Source: Agrococcus sediminis (GTDB lineage: Bacteria; Actinomycetota; Actinomycetes; Actinomycetales; Microbacteriaceae). Taken from it: a stretch of 64,000 nucleotides of DNA. Both the position numbers and the translations under genes were made by a program. The notes beneath the pieces were generated by a model that searched no databases, had not been told where the DNA came from, and saw nothing but the letters and a program-made list of their open reading frames with translations. The DNA is taken from contig NZ_VOIR01000019.1 in NCBI RefSeq assembly GCF_007923295.1, positions 1 to 64,000 of the forward strand, read 5' to 3'. Positions 32,572-41,227 of this stretch are shown piece by piece (the stretch's first letter is position 1; each line of letters opens with the position of its first letter).

Positions 32572-34245
32572 GTGATCCCATCCCCGAAGCGACGCCTGCT
32601 CGCAGGCCTCGCAGGTGGCGCAGCCCTGACGCTCGTGCTCACCGGATGCATCCAGAGCGAGCGCGACTCCGGCACCGACGGCGGCGACACCGCCGCGCCG
32701 AGCGACGTCGACTCGACGTTCGTGTTCGCCGCGTCGTCCGACCCGTCGGGCCTCGACCCGGCGTTCGCGTCCGACGGCGAGACGTTCCGCGTCTCCCGCC
32801 AGATCTTCGAGGGCCTCGTCGGCGTCGAGCCGGGCACCGCCGACCCCGCCCCGCTGCTCGCCGAGAGCTGGGAGCCGAGCGAGGACGGCACGTCGTACAC
32901 GTTCACACTGAAGAGCGACGTGATGTTCCACGACGGCACCCCGTTCGACGCCGAGGCCGTCTGCGCCAACTTCGACCGCTGGTACAACTGGACCGGCCTC
33001 ACCGCGACCGAGAGCCTCTCGTACTACTACGGCTCGCTCTACGGCGGCTTCGCCGGCGACGACGACGCGCTCTACGAGTCGTGCACCGCCGACGACGAGA
33101 CGACCGCGACGATCAACCTGACGCGCCCCTTCTCGGGCTTCATCGCATCCCTCTCGCTCCCGGCGTTCGCGATGCAGAGCCCGACCGCGATGGAGGAGTA
33201 CGGCGCCGACGAGGTGGGCGGCTCCGAGGAGGCCCCCGAGTACAGCGAGTACGGCGAGGCGCACCCGACGGGCACCGGCCCGTTCGTGTTCGAGTCGTGG
33301 TCGCCCGGCGAGGAGGTCGTGCTCGCGGCCAACCCCGACTACTGGGGCGAGCAGGGCCAGGTGCAGGAGATCGTCTTCCGCATCATCGACGACCCGACCG
33401 CTCGCCGCCAGGCGCTCGAGTCGGGCGACGTCGACGGCTACGACCTCGTCGCGCCGGCCGACACCGCCGCCCTCGAGGAGGCCGGCTTCAACGTGATGCA
33501 GCGCGACCCGTTCACGATCCTCTACCTCGGCTTCAACCAGACGGTGCCCGAGCTGCAGGACATCCGGGTGCGCCAGGCGATCGCCCACGCGATCGACCGC
33601 GAGGCGCTCGTGACGCAGGTGCTCCCCGAGGGCACCGAGGTCGCGTCGCAGTTCATCCCGGATGTCGTGAACGGCTACAACGACGGCGTGACCGACTACG
33701 AGTACGACCCCGAGCGCGCGCAGGAGCTGCTCGCCGAGGCCGGCTTCGAGGACGGGCTGACGCTGCAGTTCAACTACCCGGTCAACATCTCGCGGCCGTA
33801 CATGCCGAACCCGGAGGACATCTTCACGACGCTCTCCTCGCAGCTGCAGGAGGTCGGCATCACCGTCGAGCCCGTCTCGGACGAGTGGACCGACTACCTC
33901 GACCGCATGCGCGGCACCGACGACCACGGCATCCACCTGCTCGGCTGGACCGGTGACTACAACGACACCGACAACTTCGTCGGCGTCTTCTTCAACGGCT
34001 ACTCCAACGAGTGGGGCTTCGAGAACGAGGAGCTGTTCTCGGCGCTGAGCGAGGCCCGCCAGCTGCCCGACCCCGAGGAGGCCGGCGCCGCCTACGAGGA
34101 GATCAACGAGCAGATCGCCCAGTTCGTGCCCGGCGTGCCGCTCGCGCACCCGGCGCCGTCGCTGGCGTTCGACCCGCGGGTCACCTCCTACCCGGCGAGC
34201 CCCGTCAACGACGAGGTGTTCAACATGATCGAGCTGAGCGAGTAG
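32572..34245 (+). CDS. Oligopeptide/dipeptide ABC transporter binding lipoprotein (SBP family 5)
   Basis: Extracellular binding protein of 557 residues. The N-terminus (IPSPKRRLLAGLAGGAAL) runs to the lipobox LVLTGC with its Cys near 24. Then comes a Ser/Asp/Gly-rich linker. The family 5 landmarks are PSGLDPAFASDGETFRVSRQ, DVMFHDGTPFDAEAV and the domain around RVRQAIAHAIDREALV. It delivers peptides to the permeases that follow. The GTG at 32572 is chosen because AAGAGGAAAGG lies upstream. A perfect 16-bp hairpin separates it from the first permease. Confidence 0.92.
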   Translation: MIPSPKRRLLAGLAGGAALTLVLTGCIQSERDSGTDGGDTAAPSDVDSTFVFAASSDPSGLDPAFASDGETFRVSRQIFEGLVGVEPGTADPAPLLAESWEPSEDGTSYTFTLKSDVMFHDGTPFDAEAVCANFDRWYNWTGLTATESLSYYYGSLYGGFAGDDDALYESCTADDETTATINLTRPFSGFIASLSLPAFAMQSPTAMEEYGADEVGGSEEAPEYSEYGEAHPTGTGPFVFESWSPGEEVVLAANPDYWGEQGQVQEIVFRIIDDPTARRQALESGDVDGYDLVAPADTAALEEAGFNVMQRDPFTILYLGFNQTVPELQDIRVRQAIAHAIDREALVTQVLPEGTEVASQFIPDVVNGYNDGVTDYEYDPERAQELLAEAGFEDGLTLQFNYPVNISRPYMPNPEDIFTTLSSQLQEVGITVEPVSDEWTDYLDRMRGTDDHGIHLLGWTGDYNDTDNFVGVFFNGYSNEWGFENEELFSALSEARQLPDPEEAGAAYEEINEQIAQFVPGVPLAHPAPSLAFDPRVTSYPASPVNDEVFNMIELSE

Positions 34246-34260
34246 CCTGCATCGATCACC

Positions 34261-34296
34261 CGGATGCCGCGGGCCGGTCTCGGCCCGCGGCATCCG
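34261..34296 (+). other. Intercistronic hairpin after the peptide-binding protein gene
   Basis: The perfect 16-bp stem cggatgccgcgggccg/cggcccgcggcatccg has a 4-nt loop. It lies 15 bp after the stop and would stabilise the binding-protein message or reduce readthrough. Confidence 0.8.
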
Positions 34297-34359
34297 CCAC
34301 GCACGGCGCGCATCCGCGCCGCATGCCAGACCCCTGACCGCCCACCCGGAGAGACCCAC

Positions 34360-35364
34360 GTGCTGAGAACCATCGGCAGACGCCTGCTGCTGCTGATCCC
34401 GACCCTGTTCGGCCTGACCGTGCTGCTGTTCTTCTGGGTGCGGGCGCTGCCCGGCGGGCCCGCCGCGGCGCTGCTCGGCGAGCGCGCGACGCCCGAGGCG
34501 ATCGAGCGCATCAACGAGGCGTACGGCTTCAACCGGCCGCTGCCCGAGCAGTACATCACCTGGCTCGGCCGCCTGCTGCAGGGCGACTTCGGCAACTCGA
34601 TCGAGACGCGCCGGCCCGTGCTCGAGGAGTTCGCCAACCGCTTCCCCGCGACGGTCGAGCTCGCGGTGATGGCGCTCATCCTCGCCGTCGGCATCGGCAT
34701 CCCGCTCGGCTACTGGGCCGCGCGCAACCACGGCAGGCTCCTCGACCACCTGTCGGTGACGGGCAGCCTCATCGGCATCACGATCCCGGTCTTCTTCCTC
34801 GCCTTCATGCTCAAGTGGGTCTTCGCCGTGCAGCTGGGCTGGCTGCCCTCCACCGGCAGGCAGAGCAGAGGCGTCGATGCGACGCATGCGACGAACTTCT
34901 ACGTGCTCGACGGCATCCTCACCGGCGAGCTCGACGCGGCGCTCAACGCGATCGTGCACCTGCTGCTGCCGGCGATCGCGCTCGCCACGATCCCGCTCGC
35001 GATCATCGTGCGCATCACCCGCGCATCCGTGCTCGAGGTCGTGAACGCCGACTACGTGCGCACCGGCCGCGCGAAGGGCGTCTCGAAGCAGGTCATCCGC
35101 AACCGCTTCGTGCTGCGGAACGCGATGCTCCCCGTCGTCACGACGATCGGCCTGCAGGCCGGCCTGCTCATCTCGGGCGCGGTGCTCACCGAGACCGTCT
35201 TCGCCTTCCCCGGCATCGGCGCCTTCCTCGCCGACGCGATCTTCGCCCGGGACTTCCCGGTGCTGCAGGGCTTCGTGCTCTTCATCGCCGTGTCGTACGC
35301 GCTCATCAACCTGCTCGTCGACATCTCCTACTCGTTCATCGACCCGAGAGTGAGGATCCAGTGA
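34360..35364 (+). CDS. Peptide ABC transporter permease (DppB/OppB-like)
   Basis: Inner-membrane permease of 334 residues with six membrane segments. The N-terminal ILRTIGRR-like start, first helix LLLLIPTLFGLTVLLFFWV and LPGGPAAALLG are typical of OppB. The C-terminal half carries the transmembrane domain with YVRTGRAKGVSKQVIRNRFV near 225-245, which is the EAA-type contact. GTG start at 34360, overlapping stop with the next gene by four bases (GTGA). Confidence 0.93.
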   Translation: MLRTIGRRLLLLIPTLFGLTVLLFFWVRALPGGPAAALLGERATPEAIERINEAYGFNRPLPEQYITWLGRLLQGDFGNSIETRRPVLEEFANRFPATVELAVMALILAVGIGIPLGYWAARNHGRLLDHLSVTGSLIGITIPVFFLAFMLKWVFAVQLGWLPSTGRQSRGVDATHATNFYVLDGILTGELDAALNAIVHLLLPAIALATIPLAIIVRITRASVLEVVNADYVRTGRAKGVSKQVIRNRFVLRNAMLPVVTTIGLQAGLLISGAVLTETVFAFPGIGAFLADAIFARDFPVLQGFVLFIAVSYALINLLVDISYSFIDPRVRIQ

Positions 35365-36296
35365 GCGCCGCCGAAGCGATCCCGACCGTCCCCGTCCCCG
35401 AGGGCGACGCCGGGCAGCCCCGCCGCTCCGGGAGCTTCTGGGGCGACGTGCTGCGGCGGCTGCGCCGCAACCCCGCCGCCTGGATCGGCGCGGTCGTCGT
35501 CAGCCTGTTCGTGCTCGTCGCGCTGCTCGCGCCGGTGCTCGCGCCCTACCCCGAGCTCGCGACCCCGGGCGCGGGCCTCCGGCTGCCGACCTACCTGCCC
35601 GGCCCGGGCGAGGTGCCCGACTTCCCGCTCGGCATCGACCGCTTCGGCGGCGACGTGCTCTCGAAGCTCATCTGGGGCGCGCAGGCGTCGCTGCTCATCG
35701 GCGTGGCCTCGACCTTCTTCGGCCTGCTCGGCGGCATGGTGCTGGGCGCCCTGGCGGGCGCGTTCGGCGGATGGGTCGACACCCTCATCATGCGGGTGGT
35801 CGACATCCTGCTGTCGGTGCCGCACCTGCTGCTCGCGGTCTCGATCGCCGCGGTGCTCGGCCGCACGCCGCTCGCGGTGATGATCGCCATCGGCGTCGCG
35901 CAGGTGCCGATCTTCGCGCGCCTGCTGCGCTCGTCGATGCTGCAGCAGCGCGGGTCCGACTACGTGCTCGCCGCCCGCACCCTGGGCCTCGGCACCGGTC
36001 GCATCACGATGACGCACCTGCTGCCGAACTCGGTGGGCCCGGTGATCGTGCAGGCGACGCTCACGCTCGCGACCGCGGTCATCGACGCGGCGGCGCTGTC
36101 GTTCCTCGGCCTCGGCGGCGGGCGGCCCGAGACGGCCGAATGGGGCCGCATGCTCACCTACGCGCAGGCGGAGCTCGCGATCGCGCCGTGGCTCGCGTTC
36201 CTGCCCGGCATCTGCATCATGATCGCCGCGCTCGGCTTCACGCTCCTCGGCGAGGCGCTGCGCGAGGCGATGGACCCCCGCACCCGCAAGCGCTGA
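35361..36296 (+). CDS. Peptide ABC transporter permease (DppC/OppC-like)
   Basis: Second permease, 311 residues with six membrane segments. The first helix is IGAVVVSLFVLVALLAPVLAP. FPLGIDRFGGDVLSKLIWGAQASLLIG and YVLAARTLGLGTGRITMTHL are OppC landmarks. It converges on the fused ATPase gene; the hairpin at 36308-36330 lies between. Together with DppB it forms the channel. Confidence 0.93.
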   Translation: MSAAEAIPTVPVPEGDAGQPRRSGSFWGDVLRRLRRNPAAWIGAVVVSLFVLVALLAPVLAPYPELATPGAGLRLPTYLPGPGEVPDFPLGIDRFGGDVLSKLIWGAQASLLIGVASTFFGLLGGMVLGALAGAFGGWVDTLIMRVVDILLSVPHLLLAVSIAAVLGRTPLAVMIAIGVAQVPIFARLLRSSMLQQRGSDYVLAARTLGLGTGRITMTHLLPNSVGPVIVQATLTLATAVIDAAALSFLGLGGGRPETAEWGRMLTYAQAELAIAPWLAFLPGICIMIAALGFTLLGEALREAMDPRTRKR

Positions 36297-36307
36297 GCGG
36301 CCCAACT

Positions 36308-36330
36308 CCGGGGGCCGTCCCGGCCCCCGG
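36308..36330. terminator. Hairpin between permease and ATPase genes
   Basis: A perfect 10-bp stem ccgggggccg/cggcccccgg with a 3-nt loop, serving two convergent genes. Confidence 0.8.
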
Positions 36331-36354
36331 TCTGCCAGCGCCCGCTGCGGGGGC

Positions 36355-38001
36355 TCAGCTCGCGATCTGCAGCTCGTTGCCGGGGATCGAGGCGAGGAGC
36401 CTCCGCGTGTACGGGTCGCGCGGGTTCGTGAAGATCTCCTCGCTCGTGGCCGCCTCGACGAGCCTGCCGTTCTGCATCACCGCGACGTAGTCGCTGATGA
36501 GCCGCACGACGGCGAGGTCGTGCGAGATGAAGAGGTAGCTGAGCCCGAGGTCGCGCTGCAGGTCGCCGAGCAGCCGCAGGATCTGGTCCTGCACGAGCAC
36601 GTCGAGCGCCGACACCGGCTCGTCGCAGACGATCACGTCGGGGGAGAGGGCGAGCGCGCGGGCGATCGCGACGCGCTGGCGCTGACCGCCGGAGAGCTCC
36701 GACGGGTAGCGGCGCGCCATGTCGGCCGGCAGGGCCACCTGGTCGAGCAGCTCGCGCACGCGGCGCTGGCGCTCGAGCTTCGACCCCTTGCCGTAGAACG
36801 ACAGCGGCTCCTCGACGATGCGCTCGATCGTGAACATCGGGTTGAGCGACGAGTACGGGTCCTGGAACACCGGCTGCACGCGCTGGCGGAACTCCTTCTG
36901 CTCGTCGCGGGAGAGCGCGAAGACGTCCTTGCCCTCGAAGCGCACCGTGCCGCTCGTCGGCTCGAACGCCTTCAGCAGCATCCGCGCCGTCGTCGTCTTG
37001 CCGGAGCCGGACTCGCCGACGATGGAGACGGTCTTCCCGCGCGGCACCGAGAGCGACACGTCGTCGACGGCCTTGAAGGGCTCGCGCCGGCCGCGCACGT
37101 GGAACTCCTTGGTCACGTGCTCGAACTCGACGATCGTGTCGGGCGCCTCCGAGGCATCCGCCCCGCCGTGGCTCGCGAAGTCCTCGGGCCGCAGCCGCGC
37201 CATCGCGACCGACGGCGCCGCCTTCACGAGCGACTGCGTGTACGGGTGCTGCGGCGCCTCGAGGATCTGCTTCGCCGGGCCCTGCTCGACGACGCGGCCG
37301 CGGTGCATGACGACGACGCGCTGGGCGCGCTCGGCGGCGAGCCCCAGGTCGTGCGTGATGAGGAGCACCGCGGTGCCGAGCTCCTCGGTCATCTGCTGCA
37401 GCTGGTCGAGGATGGTGCGCTGCACGGTCACGTCGAGCGCGCTCGTGGGCTCGTCGGCGATGAGCAGCTGCGGGCGGCACGCGAGGCCGATGGCGATGAG
37501 CGCGCGCTGGCGCATGCCGCCCGAGAACTCGTGCGGGTACGACTTCGCGCGCTCGGCGGCATCGGGCAGCCCGGCCGCCTCGAGCGTCTCGACGACCTTC
37601 TGGTCGACGGTGCGGCGGTCGGCGAGCCCGTGCGCGAGCAGCGTCTCGGCGACCTGCGTGCCGATGCGCGCGACCGGGTTGAGGTTCGACATCGGGTCCT
37701 GCGGCACGAGCCCGATGCGGCGGCCGCGCACCTTGCGCATGGCGCTCTCGCTCGCGCCGACGAGCTCCTCGCCGTCGAGCCGGATGCTGCCCGCCGTGAC
37801 GCGGCCGTTGCCCGACAGCAGGCCGATCACGGCCATCGCGGTGGTCGACTTGCCCGAGCCCGACTCGCCCACGATCGCGAGCGTCTCGCCCGCGGCGAGC
37901 GAGAGGCTCGCCTCGTGCACTGCCGTGACCGTGCCGTCCTGGGTCGTGAACTCCACCTTGAGTCCGGAGACCTCCAGCAGCGGCTTCTTCGCGTCGCTCA
38001 T
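36355..38001 (-). CDS. Fused dual-domain peptide ABC transporter ATPase (DppD-DppF-like)
   Basis: A 548-residue protein with two complete ATPase domains in one chain. Domain 1 has Walker A GESGSGKST at 45-53 and signature FSGGMRQR; domain 2 has Walker A GESGSGKTT near 331 and signature LSGGQRQR. Each has its own DEPTSALD or DEPVSALD Walker B, and each ends with the peptide-importer C-terminal extension. It should power the DppBC channel as an internally fused heterodimer. It is on the opposite strand to the permeases, so it has its own promoter. The start ATG is at 37999-38001; five residues upstream another ATG is possible. Confidence 0.93.
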   Translation of the reverse strand: MSDAKKPLLEVSGLKVEFTTQDGTVTAVHEASLSLAAGETLAIVGESGSGKSTTAMAVIGLLSGNGRVTAGSIRLDGEELVGASESAMRKVRGRRIGLVPQDPMSNLNPVARIGTQVAETLLAHGLADRRTVDQKVVETLEAAGLPDAAERAKSYPHEFSGGMRQRALIAIGLACRPQLLIADEPTSALDVTVQRTILDQLQQMTEELGTAVLLITHDLGLAAERAQRVVVMHRGRVVEQGPAKQILEAPQHPYTQSLVKAAPSVAMARLRPEDFASHGGADASEAPDTIVEFEHVTKEFHVRGRREPFKAVDDVSLSVPRGKTVSIVGESGSGKTTTARMLLKAFEPTSGTVRFEGKDVFALSRDEQKEFRQRVQPVFQDPYSSLNPMFTIERIVEEPLSFYGKGSKLERQRRVRELLDQVALPADMARRYPSELSGGQRQRVAIARALALSPDVIVCDEPVSALDVLVQDQILRLLGDLQRDLGLSYLFISHDLAVVRLISDYVAVMQNGRLVEAATSEEIFTNPRDPYTRRLLASIPGNELQIAS

Positions 38002-38038
38002 CCGACCATCTTGCACTGCCGCCGGGAACTTCGCTGGA

Positions 38039-38992
38039 TCAGCGCACCCGCAGCACGAGCTTGCCCCGCACGTGCCCGCCCTGCAGCACGCCGAAGGCCT
38101 CGTGCACGCGGTCGAGCGGGTAGACGCGCTGCACCTCGACGCGCACGTCGCCGGCGTCGATGAGGCGGCCGATGATGCCGAGGTTCGAGCCGTCTGCCTC
38201 GACCTTCACCGACGACGCGCGCATCCCGCGCTCGGCGGCGGCGGATGCGTAGTCGGGCCAGGAGCCGGTCGGCACGTTGAGGTAGAGCCCGCCGTGCTTC
38301 AGCGCGTCGAGCGAGCGCGTGCCCGTCTCGTCGGCCACGTTGCCGACGAGGTCGACGACCACGTCGACCTTCTGCAGCACGTCCTCGAAGCGCTCGCTCG
38401 TGTAGTCGATGACCTCGTCGGCGCCGAGCGACCTGGCGAAGTCGACGTTGCGGGTCGAGACCGTCGTGGCGACGTGGGCGCCGAAGTACTTCGCGAACTG
38501 CACGGCGAAGTGGCCGACGCCGCCGGCGCCGGCGTGGATGAGGATGCGCTGGCCCGCGCGCGCCTTCGCGACGCGCACGACCGCGTCCCACGCGGTGAGC
38601 GCCGCGCACGGCACCGCCGCCGCCTCCTCGAAGGTGAGCGACTCGGGCTTCGGGGCGAGCGCGAGGCTCGGCACGATCGCCTGCTCGGCGTACGACCCGC
38701 GGGTGCGCCAGTGGTTGACGATGCCGTACACGGCGTCGCCGGGCTGCACGTCGTGCGCCTCGTAGGGCGACTCGGCGACGATGCCGGCGACGTCGCCGCC
38801 CGGCACCCACGGCAGCAGCGGCTCGACGGCCTTCGCGGCGCCCTTGCCGATGACCGTCTTGTAGTCGATCGGGTTCATGCCGGCCGCGTGGACGTCGACG
38901 AGCACCTCGGTCCCGAGCTTGAGCGGAGCGTCGATGTCGCCGATCTCCACCTGGTCCGTCGGCCCGAACTCCCGCACCAGCACTGCGCGCAT
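38039..38992 (-). CDS. NADPH:quinone-type oxidoreductase (MDR zinc-less alcohol dehydrogenase family)
   Basis: Medium-chain reductase of 317 residues. The GroES-like N-terminal domain reads MRAVLVREFGPTDQVEIGDI and HAAGMNPIDYKTVIGKG. The nucleotide-binding motif is AGAGGVGHFAVQFAKYFGA near 150-168. The zinc-binding Cys residues of classical alcohol dehydrogenases are absent. It likely reduces quinones or enones with NADPH. GGAGGGAAG precedes the ATG at 38990-38992. Upstream, a divergent gene starts at 39096. Confidence 0.88.
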   Translation of the reverse strand: MRAVLVREFGPTDQVEIGDIDAPLKLGTEVLVDVHAAGMNPIDYKTVIGKGAAKAVEPLLPWVPGGDVAGIVAESPYEAHDVQPGDAVYGIVNHWRTRGSYAEQAIVPSLALAPKPESLTFEEAAAVPCAALTAWDAVVRVAKARAGQRILIHAGAGGVGHFAVQFAKYFGAHVATTVSTRNVDFARSLGADEVIDYTSERFEDVLQKVDVVVDLVGNVADETGTRSLDALKHGGLYLNVPTGSWPDYASAAAERGMRASSVKVEADGSNLGIIGRLIDAGDVRVEVQRVYPLDRVHEAFGVLQGGHVRGKLVLRVR

Positions 38993-39083
38993 CGCACTTC
39001 CCTCCACGTCGCCTCGACGCTAGCGCACGCGTGTGACGCCCAGATGTCGAGATGACGACATGTGACCGCAGGGCCGCCGCGGC

Positions 39084-39089
39084 TACAGT
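39084..39089 (+). promoter_or_regulatory. Likely -10 box of the DUF998-like gene (TACAGT)
   Basis: TACAGT stands 6 nt before the GTG at 39096. Confidence 0.45.
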
Positions 39090-39095
39090 GCTCGT

Positions 39096-39806
39096 GTGCT
39101 CCAGCGCCCCCGGACCGCCGACGTCGCCGTCGCCGCCCTCGCCGTCGCGAGCCTCGTCGCGGGCGCGGTCGTCATCGGCGACGCGCGCGCGATCTACGAG
39201 CGCCACCTCTACATCTCCGAGCTCGGCGCCGAACACATGCGCTCGGCCGCGCAGTTCCAGGCCGGGTTCGTGCTCGTCATCGCCGGCATCCTGCTCGTGG
39301 CCGTGTCGGTGCGCGACGTGCGCACCCGGCTGCCGGTGCTGCGGCTGTGGGCGCCGTCGGCGGCGCTCGTGGTCGCGGCGACGCTCTTCCTCGTCGCCGC
39401 GGCCGTGCCGTGCTCGCCCGGCTGCCCGTCGCTGCTCGGCTCGGAGGCCGAGCCGCGCGACTGGGTGCACATCGTCGCGGCGGTGCTCGGGTTCGTCGCG
39501 GGCTGCCTCGCGATGCTGCAGTTCGCCACCGCGCGCGACCGCTGGGTCGCCCGGCTCTCGACGGCGGGCGGGCTCGCGGTCGGCGTGATCGCCGCGACCG
39601 GCGGCATCATCTCGCTCGCGCGCGGCAACACCGACATCGGCTCGGCCATGGAGTTCGTCGCGGCGGGGCTCGGGGTGCTGTGGATGATCGCGGTGACGGT
39701 CGTGCACACGCTGCCGCACGCGGCGGCGGATGCGTCGGAGCCGGTGCGCGCGCGGTCCCGCGGCGGCGCGGTGCCGGTGGGGGCGGCCGCGCGCCTCGAG
39801 GACTAG
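39096..39806 (+). CDS. DUF998-like membrane protein
   Basis: A 236-residue membrane protein with six hydrophobic segments, at about 8-28, 52-72, 85-105, 125-145, 155-172 and 185-205. The pattern SELGAEHMRSAAQFQAGFVL with a following VPCSPGC and WVHIVAAVLGFV fits the DUF998 family, for which no function is known. The last 30 residues are a charged tail. Its stop overlaps the convergent hydrolase stop (shared CTAG). Confidence 0.7.
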   Translation: MLQRPRTADVAVAALAVASLVAGAVVIGDARAIYERHLYISELGAEHMRSAAQFQAGFVLVIAGILLVAVSVRDVRTRLPVLRLWAPSAALVVAATLFLVAAAVPCSPGCPSLLGSEAEPRDWVHIVAAVLGFVAGCLAMLQFATARDRWVARLSTAGGLAVGVIAATGGIISLARGNTDIGSAMEFVAAGLGVLWMIAVTVVHTLPHAAADASEPVRARSRGGAVPVGAAARLED

Positions 39807-40546
39807 CCGATCCCCACCAGGAAGCTCGCCAGCTGCTGCCGGAACCACGCGTACATCGCGGCCTCGCCGTCGTCCCGCGCGGGCGAGACGAGCATCCGGC
39901 ATCCCAGCTCGTCGCGCCACGCCTCGGCGACGTGCAGCGGATGCACGGGGTCGCGGGGGCTCGCGAGCACGACCGTCGGCGCGGGGATGCGCAGCTCGCC
40001 CGGGCGGTAGGCGATGTTCCGCGGGATCTCGAGCAGGCGGATGCGCCGCTCGGCCGCGAGCGGCTGCGTCAGCTGCGCCTCGAGGCCGCGCGCGTGCGCG
40101 AGCGACTCGTGCGCGACCGCGCGCCAGGCGCCCGAGCGGTGCAGCTCGTCGAGCGCCCGCTGCGGCCGGTGCTCCTCGAGCAGCCGCCCGAGCAGCGGGA
40201 AGATCGCGAGGTTCGGCGGCAGCGGCTCGGTCGTGAAGGCGGGGCGGATGAGCGCGACGCGGTCGAGCGGGAACCGCCCGGAGCGCGCGATGCTCGCGGC
40301 GAGCGCCGCGCCGAGCGAGACGCCGACGATCGTCACGGGGGAGCCGTCGCCGACGCGCACGAGCTCGTCGGCCACCTCCGCGGCGAGCGCCTCGAGCGCG
40401 AAGCGATCCGGCTCGCCGATCAGCGTGCTCGCGCCGTGCGCGCGCAGGTCGGGCGCGAGCACGCGCACGCCCGCGGGCACGGCTCCCTCGAGGTAGGCGC
40501 GCATCGCGCCGGCGTCGGAGCCGAGGCCGTGGATCGCGAGCAGCAT
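39803..40546 (-). CDS. Alpha/beta hydrolase
   Basis: A 247-residue esterase-like protein. The oxyanion region is LLAIHGLGSD at the start, the nucleophile elbow is VGVSLGAALA near residue 75, and a possible acid/His pair lies near ASPRDPVHPLHVAEAW. It begins with ATG overlapping the stop of the upstream nuclease gene by one base. Substrate unknown. The convergent DUF998-like gene shares its stop region. Confidence 0.82.
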   Translation of the reverse strand: MLLAIHGLGSDAGAMRAYLEGAVPAGVRVLAPDLRAHGASTLIGEPDRFALEALAAEVADELVRVGDGSPVTIVGVSLGAALAASIARSGRFPLDRVALIRPAFTTEPLPPNLAIFPLLGRLLEEHRPQRALDELHRSGAWRAVAHESLAHARGLEAQLTQPLAAERRIRLLEIPRNIAYRPGELRIPAPTVVLASPRDPVHPLHVAEAWRDELGCRMLVSPARDDGEAAMYAWFRQQLASFLVGIG

Positions 40547-41142
40547 CAGCCGCGCAGGAGCTCGAGCAGCCGATCCGCGCGGTCGACGAGCATCGCGATC
40601 TCGTCCTCGTCGCGCTCGACCCAGACGTGCCTGGGCGGGCCGACGGGCACGAAGTGGCTGTGCTGCTCCCAGACGAAGAGGGTGCGCTCGGCGCCGAGCA
40701 CGTACTGCTGCCACCAGATCTGGCGCAGGTACTGCTTCGGCACCCGGTCGAACGCCTTCGAGGTCGTCTTGATCTCGGCGAGCACCGTGCCGTCGTCGCT
40801 CACGCAGTCGGGCGTCGCGAGGTGGTCGCGCTGGCGCACGGAGTGGAAGAGCGCATCCGACGGCACGAGCGAGAAGTGGTCGTGCACCCAGCGGGCGATG
40901 TGCGGCTCGCGGGCGCGGCCGTGGTCGGTGAAGGCGTTGCCGGAGAAGCCGCGGAGGCCGAGCTTCTCGCGCGCGACGGCGGCGACGGCGGCCGAGGTGC
41001 TGAGCCTCGCCGCGTCGGTCGCGGTGACGCCGCGCGAGCGGGCGCGCAGCCACGCGATGCGGTCGCTCGAGCGGGCGACGATGCGGCTCGTGTGCCCCAA
41101 CAGCGACGGCTCGTCGCCGAAGATGTCGAGCTGGAGCTGCAT
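40546..41142 (-). CDS. YqaJ-type PD-(D/E)XK exonuclease with clamp-binding-like N-terminus
   Basis: A 198-residue nuclease of the YqaJ/lambda-exonuclease group. The catalytic residues are all visible: Glu in GRAREPHIARW near 76-86, Asp in HLATPDCVSD near 110, Glu-x-Lys in VLAEIKTT near 120-127 and Gln in QYLRQIWWQQYV near 137-148. The first ten residues, MQLQLDIFGD, contain QLDIF, close to the sliding-clamp consensus QL(S/D)LF. There is no annealing protein or other phage gene beside it. It forms a one-base TGATG overlap with the hydrolase gene. A housekeeping role in DNA repair is an inference. Confidence 0.85.
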   Translation of the reverse strand: MQLQLDIFGDEPSLLGHTSRIVARSSDRIAWLRARSRGVTATDAARLSTSAAVAAVAREKLGLRGFSGNAFTDHGRAREPHIARWVHDHFSLVPSDALFHSVRQRDHLATPDCVSDDGTVLAEIKTTSKAFDRVPKQYLRQIWWQQYVLGAERTLFVWEQHSHFVPVGPPRHVWVERDEDEIAMLVDRADRLLELLRG

Positions 41143-41227
41143 GGCTCCATCGTCCCACGCGGGGCCCACCCGGCTCGCCGCCATGCCGCGTCCGCGCGCC
41201 CGGCTCCCGACGTGGTGGGATGACCCC

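Noticed and set aside
40546-41142. A prophage remnant around the YqaJ nuclease
   Set aside because: No integrase, single-strand annealing protein, capsid or other phage gene is near; the flanking genes look chromosomal.
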